From: Pegethrix bostrychoides GSE-TBD4-15B
GTDB taxonomy: Bacteria; Cyanobacteriota; Cyanobacteriia; Elainellales; Elainellaceae
Direction: 5' to 3'
Length of the DNA stretch: 64,000 bases
NCBI GenBank assembly: GCA_019359155.1
Contig: JAHHHV010000073.1
Coordinates: forward strand, 1 to 64,000
A program made the position numbers and the translations under genes. Positions 16,954 to 26,188 of the stretch are shown here, in pieces. Under the pieces are notes generated by a model. It had not been told where the DNA came from, ran no database searches, and was given only the letters and a program-made list of their open reading frames with translations. Numbering within the stretch: the stretch's first letter is position 1; each line of letters starts with the position of its first letter.

Positions 16954-18207
16954 TTATTGAACCTGAATTTTAGCCAACGCAGCGCCCGTGTAGTAGTGCA
17001 GCAAGATCTGCTGATAGCTCCAGTTTTGCTTGGCAAACTCATAGGCGCCGTACTGGCTGAGGCCAATCCCGTGACCGTTGCCGCTGCCGCTAATTTGAAA
17101 GCTGCTGGGGCTGCTGGGCAGACTGTCGCCCGCGCTGGCGACGCGGCTGCGCTGTGCTTCAATGTCAAACAGCGTGCTTCTCAAACCTAAATCTGCCCGA
17201 ACGTCTTTGCCAGCAATCGACATGCGGCCAGCGCTGCCGTCTAGCTCCAGCGAAGTTGCCCGTCCGCGCGAGTCCCGCTTCACTGACACTGCAGAAATTG
17301 TGCCGTTATATCCCAAACGATTGCTGAGTTCGCTGGCGCTAAAGCTCACCGGACTCCAGCGGCAGGCAGGCAGATCCCGATCGGGGCTGAAGACGGCGCG
17401 CAGGTAGGGCAGCGGGTTTGACCAGACATCTTCGACATCTTCGGTGTAGCCCCCGGCGCAGGCGTGAAACACTGAGTTAATGATTTTCCCCTGATAGGTG
17501 AGTACCTGCCCCTGGGTCGCGTCAACGGCGGCTCTGGTGCTAGGAGCTTCTTTCTCGATGCCGCCGTAGACCTGCCAGGTGGTTGTGTCACCGAGATCAA
17601 ACACCGTGTCGGGACCAGTCTGGCGATGGAACAGCGCGTAGGAGCGAGCGGCGACCGCCTGCGATTTGAGCGCCTCCATGCTCCAGCTCGCGGGCATCTC
17701 TGCCCCAACGACGCTGTAAAGATAGCTTTCGAGCGGTACATAGTTGACAGCTGTAATGCCGCCGTCTGTAGGCACCACCAGCGTTCGCCCCCGATACCAG
17801 CGCTCGCCAATAAATACATAGCCATCTTCGCTGATGGGTTCAATCCAAAGCTTACGGGTTTCAAGCTGATTGACGGCGACTTTGCCATTCTTGGATTCGG
17901 CTACCACAGCATTCATAGCAGGCACCTGAGCCAAGACATGCCCGGAATCATCTCTGAGAATTGCCTCGGTTGAGCCACCGACTTTCACCTGCCCAACATC
18001 TTGCTCAATCGCCACCCGCAGCTCCAGCTCGGCTTTAACGGGCAGAATGATCGCTATCCAGATCAGCGCCGTCATCCAGCCGTAGCGCTGGGGTTGGCTG
18101 AGGATTTGCTTTAAGAGTAGCCGTCCGGTTTGCCAGCTACTCTGCCAGCCAGTCTGCCAGATTTGCAGCATTGAAGATTTTGCCTCAGCGCAGTTACGAA
18201 CCATCAT
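16954..18207 (-). CDS. SpoIID/LytB domain protein (putative peptidoglycan lytic transglycosylase)
   Basis: Membrane-anchored, 417-residue SpoIID-family protein likely to act on peptidoglycan in the periplasm. A transmembrane segment (TALIWIAIILPV) precedes a conserved domain with VPLESYLYSVVGAEMP, where the Glu of AEMP is the family catalytic residue, then QAVAARSYAL, a central HACAGGYTEDVEDVW and the terminal GHGIGLSQYGA. The frame continues upstream to TTG 18258, but the ATG pair at 18207/18204 has GAGGGG upstream. Before the transmembrane segment a 12-base unit repeats three times (18131-18166, giving WQT/WQS tetrads). Convergent with the pentapeptide gene, 14 bases apart. Confidence 0.88.
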   Translation of the reverse strand: MMVRNCAEAKSSMLQIWQTGWQSSWQTGRLLLKQILSQPQRYGWMTALIWIAIILPVKAELELRVAIEQDVGQVKVGGSTEAILRDDSGHVLAQVPAMNAVVAESKNGKVAVNQLETRKLWIEPISEDGYVFIGERWYRGRTLVVPTDGGITAVNYVPLESYLYSVVGAEMPASWSMEALKSQAVAARSYALFHRQTGPDTVFDLGDTTTWQVYGGIEKEAPSTRAAVDATQGQVLTYQGKIINSVFHACAGGYTEDVEDVWSNPLPYLRAVFSPDRDLPACRWSPVSFSASELSNRLGYNGTISAVSVKRDSRGRATSLELDGSAGRMSIAGKDVRADLGLRSTLFDIEAQRSRVASAGDSLPSSPSSFQISGSGNGHGIGLSQYGAYEFAKQNWSYQQILLHYYTGAALAKIQVQ

Positions 18208-18522
18208 CTTGATTTGCCCCTCACACTGCATCTCGAAAATATCGCTTTTAACGCTCAAAACCGTTCAACGCCGCGGAACAGAGACGTAGGTATGCAACCT
18301 TGCATTATATTAAGCCTATTTCCCCCCGAATTGCTCCAGTCAAGTAAAAAGATTTTTCCAACTCTGGCTTTGGCGCTCTGGCTTTGGCGAACGCTGAAGC
18401 TGAGCCAGAGGAGAGCGATGCCCAGTATGTCAGTATAGAGAGATAAACAAGTAACGCTTGAGTCTAGAGATAGCGCCAAACTTTTTTAAGCAAACTTTAA
18501 GCAAACTGTAGGCGAACTGACT

Positions 18523-19473
18523 GTGCAGATCACGTTTCTTGGAACCAGTTCAGGCGTGCCCACTCGTGCCCGTAACGTCTCGAGTATTGCGCTGCGGCTA
18601 CCGCAGCGAGCGGAGATCTGGCTGTTTGACTGTGGCGAAGGGACACAGCACCAGATTTTACGCAGCGACCTGAGGGTGAGCCAGATTACCCGCATCTTCG
18701 TCACCCATATGCATGGCGACCATATCTACGGCCTGATGGGGCTATTGGCAAGCTGCGGACTGGCGGGAAACCCGAGCCGAATTGATATCTACGGGCCGCC
18801 CAAGCTAGACGAGTACCTCCGAGCCTGCGGCAAATATTCGCAGACGCATTTCTCCTATCCAGTCAAGGTGCATACGGTGCAGCCCGGGCTGGTCTTTGAA
18901 GATGCCGAATTTACGGTAAGCTGTGCGCCGCTGACTCATCGGGTGCCAGCCTTTGGCTATCGGGTGGCCGAGAAAGATCGACCCGGTCGCTTTGACGTGG
19001 AGCGGGCGGCGGCGATGGGAATTCCGTCTGGGCCGCTCTACGGCAAACTGAAGCGCGGCGAATGGGTGACGCTGCCCGACGGACGGACGATTAACGGAGC
19101 CGATCTCTGCGGCGAAACTCAGATTGGCCGCAAATTTGCCTACTGCACTGACACAATTTATTGCGAGGCTGCCGTCGAGCTAGCCACTGATGCCGACCTA
19201 CTGGTGCATGAAGCGACCTTTGCCCATCAAGACGCAGAGCTAGCCTATCAGCGTTTGCACTCGACTTCGACGATGGCGGCGCAAACGGCGCTGGGAGCCA
19301 AGGCCAAGCAGCTGATCATGACTCACTTTAGCCCCCGCTATGCCCCTGGCAACTCCATTGGGCTGGATGATTTGCTGCAAGAGGCCAGAGCGATCTTTCC
19401 ACAGACCGCGATGGCGCAGGATTTTTTCACCTACGAAATTCCGCGCCGAGCAGCCTTGGCAGCAGTCTCATGA
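18523..19473 (+). CDS. rnz: Ribonuclease Z (tRNA 3'-processing endonuclease)
   Basis: Zinc-dependent endonuclease that removes 3' trailers from tRNA precursors. The 316-residue protein begins [14 protein letters not shown], has CGEGTQHQ, the zinc motif [10 protein letters not shown] near residue 62, YCTDT and a C-terminal MTHFSPRY with HEATF, all standard for tRNase Z (short form, about 310 residues). The start codon is GTG at 18523; the following residues match the family N-terminus exactly. Monocistronic in appearance; bioY follows after about 120 bases. Confidence 0.95.
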   Translation: MQITFLGTSSGVPTRARNVSSIALRLPQRAEIWLFDCGEGTQHQILRSDLRVSQITRIFVTHMHGDHIYGLMGLLASCGLAGNPSRIDIYGPPKLDEYLRACGKYSQTHFSYPVKVHTVQPGLVFEDAEFTVSCAPLTHRVPAFGYRVAEKDRPGRFDVERAAAMGIPSGPLYGKLKRGEWVTLPDGRTINGADLCGETQIGRKFAYCTDTIYCEAAVELATDADLLVHEATFAHQDAELAYQRLHSTSTMAAQTALGAKAKQLIMTHFSPRYAPGNSIGLDDLLQEARAIFPQTAMAQDFFTYEIPRRAALAAVS

Positions 19474-19594
19474 GTCTTGTGAGTCTCAACAGCCTGACAA
19501 TCAGCTATTTTTAATCCAGGCAGTATAATTTTGAAGTTTGGTGAGGTTGCCTGACTTAGCAGCTCTTGCTTTTCTACCCTCCGCAATCTTGAAG

Positions 19595-20185
19595 GTGAAC
19601 GTGGCTGCTCCAACCCAGTTGATGTGGGCGCTGATTGGTCTGATTTTGACCATTGGCGGCACTTTATTAGAGGCATTTATTACGAGTCCTCCCTGGGGTT
19701 GGAGTCAGCATGGCATTCAGGCTTATTCGCTGGGCGTTACCAGCCAAATCGCCGCAGTGCTGCTGGTAAGCTGCTTGGGTGGCAGAAATGCAGCGGCCAT
19801 TTCGCAGGTAGCCTACCTGATTTTGGGACTCACTTGGTTCAATGTGTTCACGCAGGGCGGCGGCCTGGACTATGTGCATCGGCCAGCTTTTGGCTATCTG
19901 CTGGGCTTTGTGCCGGGAGCCTGGGTCTGCGGCTGGCTGGCGTTTCAGCTGCCGCCTAAGCTGGAGAACTTGGCTTTGAGCTGCCTGATGGGGCTGGCGA
20001 CGATTCACCTCAGCGGCATCAGCTATATCTTGCTGTCCTATGTCACCCGCTGGATTAGCTTTGAGACAATCTCGTTGGCCGAAACGCTGGTGGTTAACTC
20101 GATTTTGCCGCTGCCCGGTCAGCTCGTGCTAGTCTGCGCCGTCACAGTCTTAGCCGCGTTTTTAAGACGTTTGATGCTTTACTGA
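19595..20185 (+). CDS. bioY: Biotin transporter BioY (ECF substrate-binding component)
   Basis: Integral membrane protein of about 196 residues with five or six hydrophobic helices. The segment GGGLDYVHRPAFGYLLGFV matches the BioY-family core (GG...P.GGYLLGF). It would bind biotin as the S component of an ECF transporter. The start is uncertain: the frame opens at TTG 19538, but family alignment suggests GTG at 19595 or 19601, just before AAPTQLMWAL. It sits directly upstream of lspA, an arrangement often seen in cyanobacteria, with 92 bases between. Confidence 0.82.
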   Translation: MNVAAPTQLMWALIGLILTIGGTLLEAFITSPPWGWSQHGIQAYSLGVTSQIAAVLLVSCLGGRNAAAISQVAYLILGLTWFNVFTQGGGLDYVHRPAFGYLLGFVPGAWVCGWLAFQLPPKLENLALSCLMGLATIHLSGISYILLSYVTRWISFETISLAETLVVNSILPLPGQLVLVCAVTVLAAFLRRLMLY

Positions 20186-20277
20186 GGAGGTGGCTTGACG
20201 CAGCCTGAAACTGCTCTGGGACTTAGATTGAGCCGGGATTTAGCTAGCAGAGCTAGCAGCAATATTGGAAAGTGACT

Positions 20278-20745
20278 ATGAGCTTGAGAAATCGCCTGTT
20301 CTGGATTGCTGCTGTGATTGGCTTAGTTGCAGACCAAGTTACAAAGCTCATGATTGTCCGCAACTTTGAGCTCAATCAAACGCTGCCGATTTGGGAAGGC
20401 ATCTTTCACCTGACCTACGTGACCAACAAGGGAGCTGCTTTTAGCCTATTCAGCGAGCAGGGTGGCTGGCTGCGCTGGCTGTCGCTGGCGGTAAGCCTGG
20501 GGCTAATGGCATTGGGGCTATTTTCTCGCCTCAGCCGATGGGAGCAAGTGGGCTATGGCTGCATCCTGGCTGGCGCTTTGGGCAACGGGATTGACCGCTT
20601 CTTTTTTGGCCAGGTTGTAGATTTTCTCGACTTTCGGGTGATTCGCTTCCCGGTGTTTAATCTGGCCGATATTTCCATCAACGTCGGCATTGTCTGTTTA
20701 CTGGTTGCGGCCTTAAAACAACCTGCCTCGGCAAACGGCAGATAG
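20278..20745 (+). CDS. lspA: Lipoprotein signal peptidase (signal peptidase II)
   Basis: 155-residue inner-membrane aspartyl protease that cleaves lipoprotein signal peptides after lipidation. Motifs: ADQVTK near the N-terminus, TNKGAAFSLF, the first catalytic Asp in GNGIDRFFFG with VVDFLDF, and the second in FNLADISI. Four transmembrane helices fit the family. ATG at 20278 has GGAAAG upstream; GTG at 20272 is in frame but less likely. The window contains several lipoproteins that would be its substrates (PsbP-like, Ycf48, the methyltransferase). Confidence 0.96.
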   Translation: MSLRNRLFWIAAVIGLVADQVTKLMIVRNFELNQTLPIWEGIFHLTYVTNKGAAFSLFSEQGGWLRWLSLAVSLGLMALGLFSRLSRWEQVGYGCILAGALGNGIDRFFFGQVVDFLDFRVIRFPVFNLADISINVGIVCLLVAALKQPASANGR

Positions 20746-20892
20746 CGGTACAGGGTCTCTAGCAGCAGGTACGATATTTGCGATTGCAGGCTATGCCATG
20801 TGACAGTCTATGTCATAATCTTTAACAGAGTTTTTAAGAATTGCGGTCTTCAGTCTCGGCTTCAAGTTTTGTTACATCACTGAGTATTTCCA

Positions 20893-21303
20893 ATGACGAC
20901 AGAAGCGCTAGATTCGCCTGACCCAATTGATCCGCAGGTTGATCTACAGGATCTATCGACTCAATCAGAGCCACAGCCGCCCCTTGATCCCAAAGATCTC
21001 GATCGATATGAATGTCGCTCCTGCGGCTATTCCTATGAACCAAACAAGGGAGACAGCACCAACAATATCCCAGCTGGCGTGGCGTTTGAGCAGTTGCCAG
21101 CAGCTTGGCGCTGTCCGGTCTGCGGCGCTCGCAAAACAGCCTTCAGCAACGTAGGGCCGCTGGGCAACCCGTCTGGATTCAAAGAAAATCTCGGCTATGG
21201 ACTGGGCGTAAACACGCTCACACCTGCTCAGAAAAACCTGCTGATCTTCGGCGGTTTGGCGCTTGGATTCTTGTTTTTTATCAGTTTGTACGGACTGAAA
21301 TAG
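20893..21303 (+). CDS. rubA: Rubredoxin with C-terminal membrane anchor (RubA)
   Basis: 136-residue protein: acidic N-terminal extension, rubredoxin domain with the iron-binding pairs CRSCGY and CPVCGA, and a C-terminal transmembrane helix (LLIFGGLALGFLFFISLYG). This is the thylakoid rubredoxin required for photosystem assembly in cyanobacteria and plants. The gene order rubA-ycf48-psbEFLJ is the conserved cyanobacterial arrangement and supports the call. ATG at 20893; ycf48 follows after 48 bases. Confidence 0.95.
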   Translation: MTTEALDSPDPIDPQVDLQDLSTQSEPQPPLDPKDLDRYECRSCGYSYEPNKGDSTNNIPAGVAFEQLPAAWRCPVCGARKTAFSNVGPLGNPSGFKENLGYGLGVNTLTPAQKNLLIFGGLALGFLFFISLYGLK

Positions 21304-21351
21304 CCTAGCTTATTTAAGTTTTGTTAATAGTTTTGGTATTTCTCTAATCTG

Positions 21352-22353
21352 ATGCACCCATTTTTCAAGTCTGTTCAAAAAGTTTTGCTGCTGCTGGTTG
21401 TCGTACTGTTTTGCAGTAGCTGTACGCGCGGCTTCTTGGCCTCAATGGAGACCAACCCTTGGAAGCTGGTTTCCCTGCCCACCGAAGCGACTCTGGCAGA
21501 TCTGGCCTTCGTGAATCAAAATCACGGCTGGCTAGTAGGCAACCGAGCAACGCTGCTCGAAACCACAGACGGTGGCGAGAGCTGGGAACAGCGCATGCTG
21601 GATCTCGGCGAAGGGCAGATCTATAGCTTTCTGTCGGTCAGCTTTTCCGGCAGCGAGGGCTGGATTGTTGGTCAACCCGGTTTGCTGCTGCATACGACTG
21701 ACGAGGGCAAGTCTTGGGAGCGGATTCCGCTGAGCGAAAAGCTGCCTGGTTCTCCCTACAGCGTTACGGCGCTTGACCGTGGCTCTGCTGAAATGACCAC
21801 TGACGTAGGCGCCATTTACCGAACGCAAGACGACGGCAAGACTTGGAAGGCGATGGTGCAGGAAGCCGTTGGCGTAGTGCGAAACATCTCCCGCTCTGAG
21901 GACGGGCGCTATGTAGCAGTTTCGGCTAGAGGCAGCTTCTATTCTACCTGGGAGCCGGGGCAAGAAGCCTGGGAGCCGCATAATCGCAACAGCTCCAAGC
22001 GCTTGCAAAACATGGGCTATGGCAAAGACAACCGGCTCTGGTTGCTGGCGCGCGGTGGCTCGGTGCAGTTCTCAGAGCCGGGCGAGCTAGATGAGTGGCA
22101 AGATCCGTTTAACCCAGAGTATGCGACGAGCTGGGGATTGTTAGATATGGCCTACCGCACGCCTGAGGAAATCTGGATTGCGGGGGGCAGCGGCAACCTG
22201 ATGGCCAGCTTTGATGGCGGCAAGACTTGGCAGAAGGATCGAGAAATTGAGAATATTCCCTCGAACCTCTATCGGATCGTTTTTGTGACACCAGAGCAAG
22301 GGTTTGTCTTAGGCCAGAGGGGAACGCTGCTGAAATACCAGCAGGCTGCCTAG
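21352..22353 (+). CDS. ycf48: Photosystem II assembly factor Ycf48 (HCF136)
   Basis: 333-residue lumenal assembly factor that binds D1 precursor modules during photosystem II biogenesis. The N-terminal lipoprotein signal ends with the lipobox CSSCTRG. The rest is a seven-bladed beta propeller of BNR-like units with repeated [27 protein letters not shown] and SFDGGKTWQ motifs. Position between rubA and psbE agrees with the call. Length is normal. ATG at 21352. Confidence 0.96.
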   Translation: MHPFFKSVQKVLLLLVVVLFCSSCTRGFLASMETNPWKLVSLPTEATLADLAFVNQNHGWLVGNRATLLETTDGGESWEQRMLDLGEGQIYSFLSVSFSGSEGWIVGQPGLLLHTTDEGKSWERIPLSEKLPGSPYSVTALDRGSAEMTTDVGAIYRTQDDGKTWKAMVQEAVGVVRNISRSEDGRYVAVSARGSFYSTWEPGQEAWEPHNRNSSKRLQNMGYGKDNRLWLLARGGSVQFSEPGELDEWQDPFNPEYATSWGLLDMAYRTPEEIWIAGGSGNLMASFDGGKTWQKDREIENIPSNLYRIVFVTPEQGFVLGQRGTLLKYQQAA

Positions 22354-22400
22354 CGAAGTCGCCGCAGCGCATTTAAGTAGAGACAAGCTCGGAACTTAAC

Positions 22401-22429
22401 TTGTGACTCTTGGCGCACTCTCGTATGAT
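22401..22429 (+). promoter_or_regulatory. Sigma-70-type promoter before psbE
   Basis: TTGTGA (22401-22406) and TATGAT (22424-22429) are separated by exactly 17 bases and lie 41 bases before the psbE ATG, after the ycf48 stop. This suggests that psbEFLJ can be transcribed independently of rubA-ycf48. Confidence 0.65.
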
Positions 22430-22470
22430 ATTAAATAGGTGTTAAATAGTTGTCGTTGGCAGGAGACGAA

Positions 22471-22716
22471 ATGGCAGGAACTACAGGCGAAAGACCATTT
22501 GGCGATATTGTAACGAGCGTCCGCTACTGGATCATCCACAGCATCACGATTCCAGCGCTGTTTATCGCGGGCTGGCTGTTTGTCAGCACAGGGCTAGCTT
22601 ACGATATTTTTGGCACCCCTCGTCCCAACCAGTACTTCACCGAAGAACGGCAAGAAGTGCCCGTGGTCAGCGATCGGTTTGAAGCCAAACAGCAGATTGA
22701 CGAGTTCTTAAAGTAA
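22471..22716 (+). CDS. psbE: Cytochrome b559 subunit alpha
   Basis: 81-residue photosystem II protein. One transmembrane helix contains the haem-ligand His in [14 protein letters not shown]; the ending DEFLK is standard. ATG at 22471 is preceded by GGCAGGAG. The frame upstream to TTG 22450 is not used. First gene of psbEFLJ; with PsbF it forms the haem-binding b559 heterodimer. Confidence 0.98.
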   Translation: MAGTTGERPFGDIVTSVRYWIIHSITIPALFIAGWLFVSTGLAYDIFGTPRPNQYFTEERQEVPVVSDRFEAKQQIDEFLK

Positions 22717-22748
22717 CCCTAACCCTATCCATTTGAGGTGAGAACAAT

Positions 22749-22883
22749 ATGACAAGCAATTCTCCGAATCAACCCGTTTCCTATCCGATTTTTACCGTCA
22801 GATGGCTCTCGGTTCACGCTCTGGCCGTGCCCTCCGTCTTTTTCCTAGGCGCAATTGCCTCCATGCAGTTTATTCAACGCTAG
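22749..22883 (+). CDS. psbF: Cytochrome b559 subunit beta
   Basis: 44 residues, [10 protein letters not shown] at the start and ASMQFIQR at the end, with haem-ligand His in [18 protein letters not shown] ribosome-binding site upstream. 32 bases after psbE; psbL follows by 7 bases. Confidence 0.98.
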   Translation: MTSNSPNQPVSYPIFTVRWLSVHALAVPSVFFLGAIASMQFIQR

Positions 22884-22890
22884 ACCAACT

Positions 22891-23010
22891 ATGGAACGTA
22901 CTCCCAATCCCAATAAGCAGGCGGTTGAACTCAACCGGACTTCGCTCTATCTCGGCTTGCTGCTGATTTTTGTGCTGGGCATTCTGTTTTCCAGCTATTT
23001 CTTTAACTAA
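22891..23010 (+). CDS. psbL: Photosystem II protein L
   Basis: 39 residues, [10 protein letters not shown]...SSYFFN, one transmembrane helix; length and sequence are typical for PsbL, which supports dimer formation and quinone-side electron transfer in photosystem II. Third gene of psbEFLJ. Confidence 0.98.
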   Translation: MERTPNPNKQAVELNRTSLYLGLLLIFVLGILFSSYFFN

Positions 23011-23062
23011 GTCATTTTCAACAAACGCATTTTTAACAGCCCGCTGGGCTTGGAGGTGAATC

Positions 23063-23179
23063 ATGCAGTCTGGTAAAATTCCCCTGTGGATGGTTGCAAC
23101 CGTAGCAGGAACTGGCGTTTTGGTGGTGCTTGGTCTATTTTTCTATGGAGCCTACGCAGGCTTTGGCTCGTCGGTCTAG
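23063..23179 (+). CDS. psbJ: Photosystem II protein J
   Basis: 38 residues, [10 protein letters not shown]...GFGSSV, one transmembrane helix. TTGGAGGTG ribosome-binding site upstream of ATG 23063. Last gene of the operon, followed by a long terminator stem. Confidence 0.97.
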   Translation: MQSGKIPLWMVATVAGTGVLVVLGLFFYGAYAGFGSSV

Positions 23180-23217
23180 TCGAGAGTTTCGCTGCGGTAC
23201 TTACAGAGTTTCACATC

Positions 23218-23254
23218 AAAGAGCCTGATCTCCACTATAGAGATCAGGCTCTTT
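23218..23254 (+). terminator. Terminator of the psbEFLJ operon
   Basis: Perfect 15-base stem (23218-23232 with 23240-23254), 7-base loop. The stem begins AAA and ends TTT, so it can also serve the convergent small gene at 23272-23475. Confidence 0.93.
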
Positions 23255-23271
23255 AACGAATGCTCCTAAAC

Positions 23272-23475
23272 TCAGACGGTTTTCGCCTTGAGCTGTACCT
23301 GACCTGGAATAATCGTCAGCGAATTAGCATGCGTCCGCTGCTTAAACCAGTTAAGGCCAACCACCGTGAAGACTTCGGCATTGTGATTCTGGAGTGTATC
23401 GCCCACAGCAAAAGAGCGGTCGCTGCTCATGGTGCCAAGCGGTCTCTGATGGGTATCAATTAACAAATACTGCAT
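23272..23475 (-). CDS. Small conserved-looking protein of unknown function
   Basis: 67-residue soluble protein, MQYLLIDTHQRPLG... with a beta-rich pattern (FTVVGLNWF, SLTIIPGQVQLK). Not recognised as a named family. It is considered real rather than its plus-strand counterpart because ATG at 23475 has an AAGAGGTG ribosome-binding site at good spacing and because the codon usage fits. Convergent with psbJ, sharing the bidirectional terminator. Upstream lies the long AT-rich gap. Confidence 0.65.
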   Translation of the reverse strand: MQYLLIDTHQRPLGTMSSDRSFAVGDTLQNHNAEVFTVVGLNWFKQRTHANSLTIIPGQVQLKAKTV

Positions 23476-24267
23476 AACACACCTCTTACGGTTAACAACT
23501 TAATGTGAACAAAAACGCGGATAATTGGCATAAAAATAGCCAAAACTCGGCGTAAAACTAGGGTCAAATAAAACCCTTGAAAAAATCAACAATAAGATGC
23601 AAATTGGTCAAACTGACGACAGAAATATCTGATGCCGAGTTTGCTTCTTTAACCTTGTCTGTCAATCATTTAGCACAAAAATATTGGGAGTTATGACTAA
23701 TGATTAATCAGACAAAATTAGCTCCGTGTCAAAGCTTCGACTTTTGTAATCGAAGGGAACTAAGTCAGCAATCTTGATCGCTTAGCCAAAAAATTATGGC
23801 TAGAAACCTCTTGAATAACGATAATCTCAACCTGACTAAAACTACAGTACTAGCTCAAATAATGCTTCAAATTTAAGTAGTTGGAGGTCGAGAATTAACG
23901 ATGAAGAATGTCTCTGAATCGGCTTTTCAAGCAATCTCAAACTAGCCGTTTAGCAACACCCCATTCTTATAACATGCCTTCTTAGAAAAAAACCAAGTTC
24001 AAGAAAGTTTATCTCCGTTTTATCTTTCATTAGGGATTTAATCAAACGCTTGCTATCTCTGGCATACAGCGCGTGATTAAATACTCTTAAAAGAGAATTT
24101 TGGCAATTTGAATTCAACAATTACTAAGGCTGATTGAATCAGAGTGCTGAACTGGAACCAGCAGATCTGAATCCCTGTTGTCAACCCTTGAGCATGGGTT
24201 AGCCGCCGCCAGGTTAGCCATAGCGGCGGAACGGGCACTCTAGCGGGTGAAGTTCGCTGTCTGCGCT
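23476..24267. other. Long AT-rich intergenic region before the polysaccharide cluster
   Basis: 792 bases without a convincing gene, clearly richer in A+T than both flanks. Visible structure: hairpins CTTCGA/TCGAAG (23735-23755) and TAGCC/GGCTA (about 23782-23802); a 14-codon frame beginning ATGAAGAATGTC at 23901 after GGAGG (too far for normal spacing); and near the right end GC-rich hairpins AACCC/GGGTT (24183-24200) and CCGCCGC/GCGGCGG (24202-24229). Could hold promoters, a leader or a small RNA. Confidence 0.45.
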
Positions 24268-25191
24268 ATGCCTGAACCTCAGATTTCTGCCATTATCTGC
24301 ACGCATAATCGCGCTGCCTACCTGGGAGCCGCGATTGATAGCCTGTTGGCTCAAGCCTTTAGCAGCAGCTTTGAGCTGATTGTGGTGGACAACGCCTCAA
24401 CAGACGTGACTCGTCAGGTGGTTGCGGCCAGAGCGAATCCGTTGCTGCGCTATGTCTACGAGCCAGTCACGGGGCTTTCGGTCGCCCGCAACACGGGAGC
24501 AAAGCTGGCGCGCGCCGAAATTTTGGCCTATCTCGACGATGACGCGGTGGCTAGCCCGAACTGGCTCTCGGCGCTCTATGCGGCCTATCAAGCTAACGAG
24601 AAGCTGGCGATTGCGGGCGGCAGAGTCACGCTGCTCTGGGCGGAGGGCAGCAGTCCGCCGCAGTGGCTCTCGGCCAACCTGTCGGGCAATCTGGGCGCTT
24701 ATGATTTGGGGGCGGAGATGCGGCTGATTGACCAGCCCGGACTCACGCCACGCGGCCTCAACTATTCGATTCGTCGCCAGTTTCTAGAGCAGGTAGGCGG
24801 CTTTGATCGGCATCTGGGACGAGTCGGCAAAAATCTGCTCTCGAACGAAGAATTACATATGACCGAGCTAGCGCTAGAGCAGGGCTGGCAGGTAGCCTAT
24901 TTACCCGACGCGCATGTGGCGCACAACGTCGCGCCAGAGCGGCTGAATCGCGCCTGGTTTTTGAGTCGGGGCTGGTGGCAGGGCATCAGCGAGTGCTACC
25001 GCGAGCAGCTGGCGGGGCGGGCAGGGTTGGGCCAGTTTCATCGGGGCGGTGAGCGGCTGCTGCGTGGACTCTACCGATCGCTGAAATATTTCCGCGATCC
25101 GGCTGAACGATTCGACAACTTTGCCTATGCCTACGGCCAAATTGGCTATTTGAAAGCTGCGGCTCAGGGCATTCTTAAGTCAAAGTCCTGA
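24268..25191 (+). CDS. Family 2 glycosyltransferase (HpsE-like)
   Basis: About 307-residue GT-A-fold glycosyltransferase: ISAIICTHNRAAYLGAAI at the N-terminus, VVDNASTD, the metal-binding LDDDAVA near residue 92, and NEELHMTELALEQGW near the acceptor region. No transmembrane helices. Start could also be GTG 24247; ATG 24268 (MPEPQISA) fits the family. First of three genes (two GT2 and one acetyltransferase) that resemble part of the hormogonium polysaccharide (hps) genes of filamentous cyanobacteria. Donor sugar unknown. Confidence 0.85.
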   Translation: MPEPQISAIICTHNRAAYLGAAIDSLLAQAFSSSFELIVVDNASTDVTRQVVAARANPLLRYVYEPVTGLSVARNTGAKLARAEILAYLDDDAVASPNWLSALYAAYQANEKLAIAGGRVTLLWAEGSSPPQWLSANLSGNLGAYDLGAEMRLIDQPGLTPRGLNYSIRRQFLEQVGGFDRHLGRVGKNLLSNEELHMTELALEQGWQVAYLPDAHVAHNVAPERLNRAWFLSRGWWQGISECYREQLAGRAGLGQFHRGGERLLRGLYRSLKYFRDPAERFDNFAYAYGQIGYLKAAAQGILKSKS

Positions 25192-25258
25192 GCAGTAAGT
25201 TTAATTCTGGTCTGTAGTTTCAAGTTTGCTCTACTGTTCTTTTGCCGCAATTAATCCT

Positions 25259-26188
25259 ATGGCTACCAAAATTCCCGTTTCTGTTCTAATTCCGGCCAAA
25301 AACGAAGAGGCAAATTTACCTGCCTGCCTCACCAGCTTGGCTAGAGCCGATGAGATCTTTGTCGTGGATTCGCAGAGCCGCGACCGCTCGATTGAGATTG
25401 CCGAGCGCTATGGAGCCAAGGTGGTGCAGTTCCAATTCAACGGACACTGGCCGAAAAAGAAAAACTGGGGCTTAGATCATCTGCCGTTTCGCAACGAGTG
25501 GGTGCTGATTGTGGACTGCGATGAGCGGATTCCGCCCGCGCTCTGGGACGAGATTGAGCAGGCAATCCGAAACCCAGACTACGAAGGCTATTATCTGAAC
25601 CGCCGCGTCTTTTTCTTGGGGCAGTGGATTCGCTACGGCGGCAAATATCCCGACTGGAATCTGCGCCTGTTTCGACATGCCAAAGGCCGATACGAAAACC
25701 TGAACACCGAAGAAATTCGCAACACGGGCGACAACGAGGTGCATGAGCATGTAGTGATGGCGGGCAAGGTGGGCTACCTGAAGGCCGATATGGATCATAT
25801 CGACTTTCGGGATATGTATCACTGGCTGGAACGCCACAACCGCTACTCTAACTGGGAAGCCAGAGTTTATTACAATCTGCGCAGCGGCATGGGCGAGGGC
25901 GGCACAATTGGCGCAAATCTGTTTGGCGACTCGGTGCAGCGCAAGCGCTTCTTGAAACAGATCTGGGTGCATCTGCCGTTTAAGCCAACGCTGCGGTTTT
26001 TCTTAGCCTACGTGCTGCGGCTCGGCTTCCTCGACGGCAGAGCCGGCTATATCTACGCGCGGCTGCTGAGCCAGTATGAGTACCAGATTGGCGTGAAGTT
26101 GTTTGAGTTGCAGTATGGCGGTCAGCTCAACAAAGCGGCTACATCTCCTGACTCAGCTGCTCTGCCTCAACCTGACTCGGCGCTATGA
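25259..26188 (+). CDS. Family 2 glycosyltransferase
   Basis: 309-residue glycosyltransferase with VSVLIPAKNEEANLPACL, VVDSQSRD, IVDCDERI as the DxD-like metal site, and a C-terminal half with HEHVVMAGKVGYL and a hydrophobic FFLAYVLRLGF. Similar to enzymes that add residues to lipid-linked or surface polysaccharides. The frame opens at TTG 25226; ATG 25259 (MATKIPVSVL) is the likely start. Its stop overlaps the acetyltransferase start by 4 bases (ATGA), a sign of translational coupling. Confidence 0.85.
   Translation: MATKIPVSVLIPAKNEEANLPACLTSLARADEIFVVDSQSRDRSIEIAERYGAKVVQFQFNGHWPKKKNWGLDHLPFRNEWVLIVDCDERIPPALWDEIEQAIRNPDYEGYYLNRRVFFLGQWIRYGGKYPDWNLRLFRHAKGRYENLNTEEIRNTGDNEVHEHVVMAGKVGYLKADMDHIDFRDMYHWLERHNRYSNWEARVYYNLRSGMGEGGTIGANLFGDSVQRKRFLKQIWVHLPFKPTLRFFLAYVLRLGFLDGRAGYIYARLLSQYEYQIGVKLFELQYGGQLNKAATSPDSAALPQPDSAL

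Noticed and set aside
23260-23463. 67-codon plus-strand frame opposite the small gene at 23272-23475
   Set aside because: It starts within the terminator of psbEFLJ without a ribosome-binding site; the minus-strand frame has a good one.
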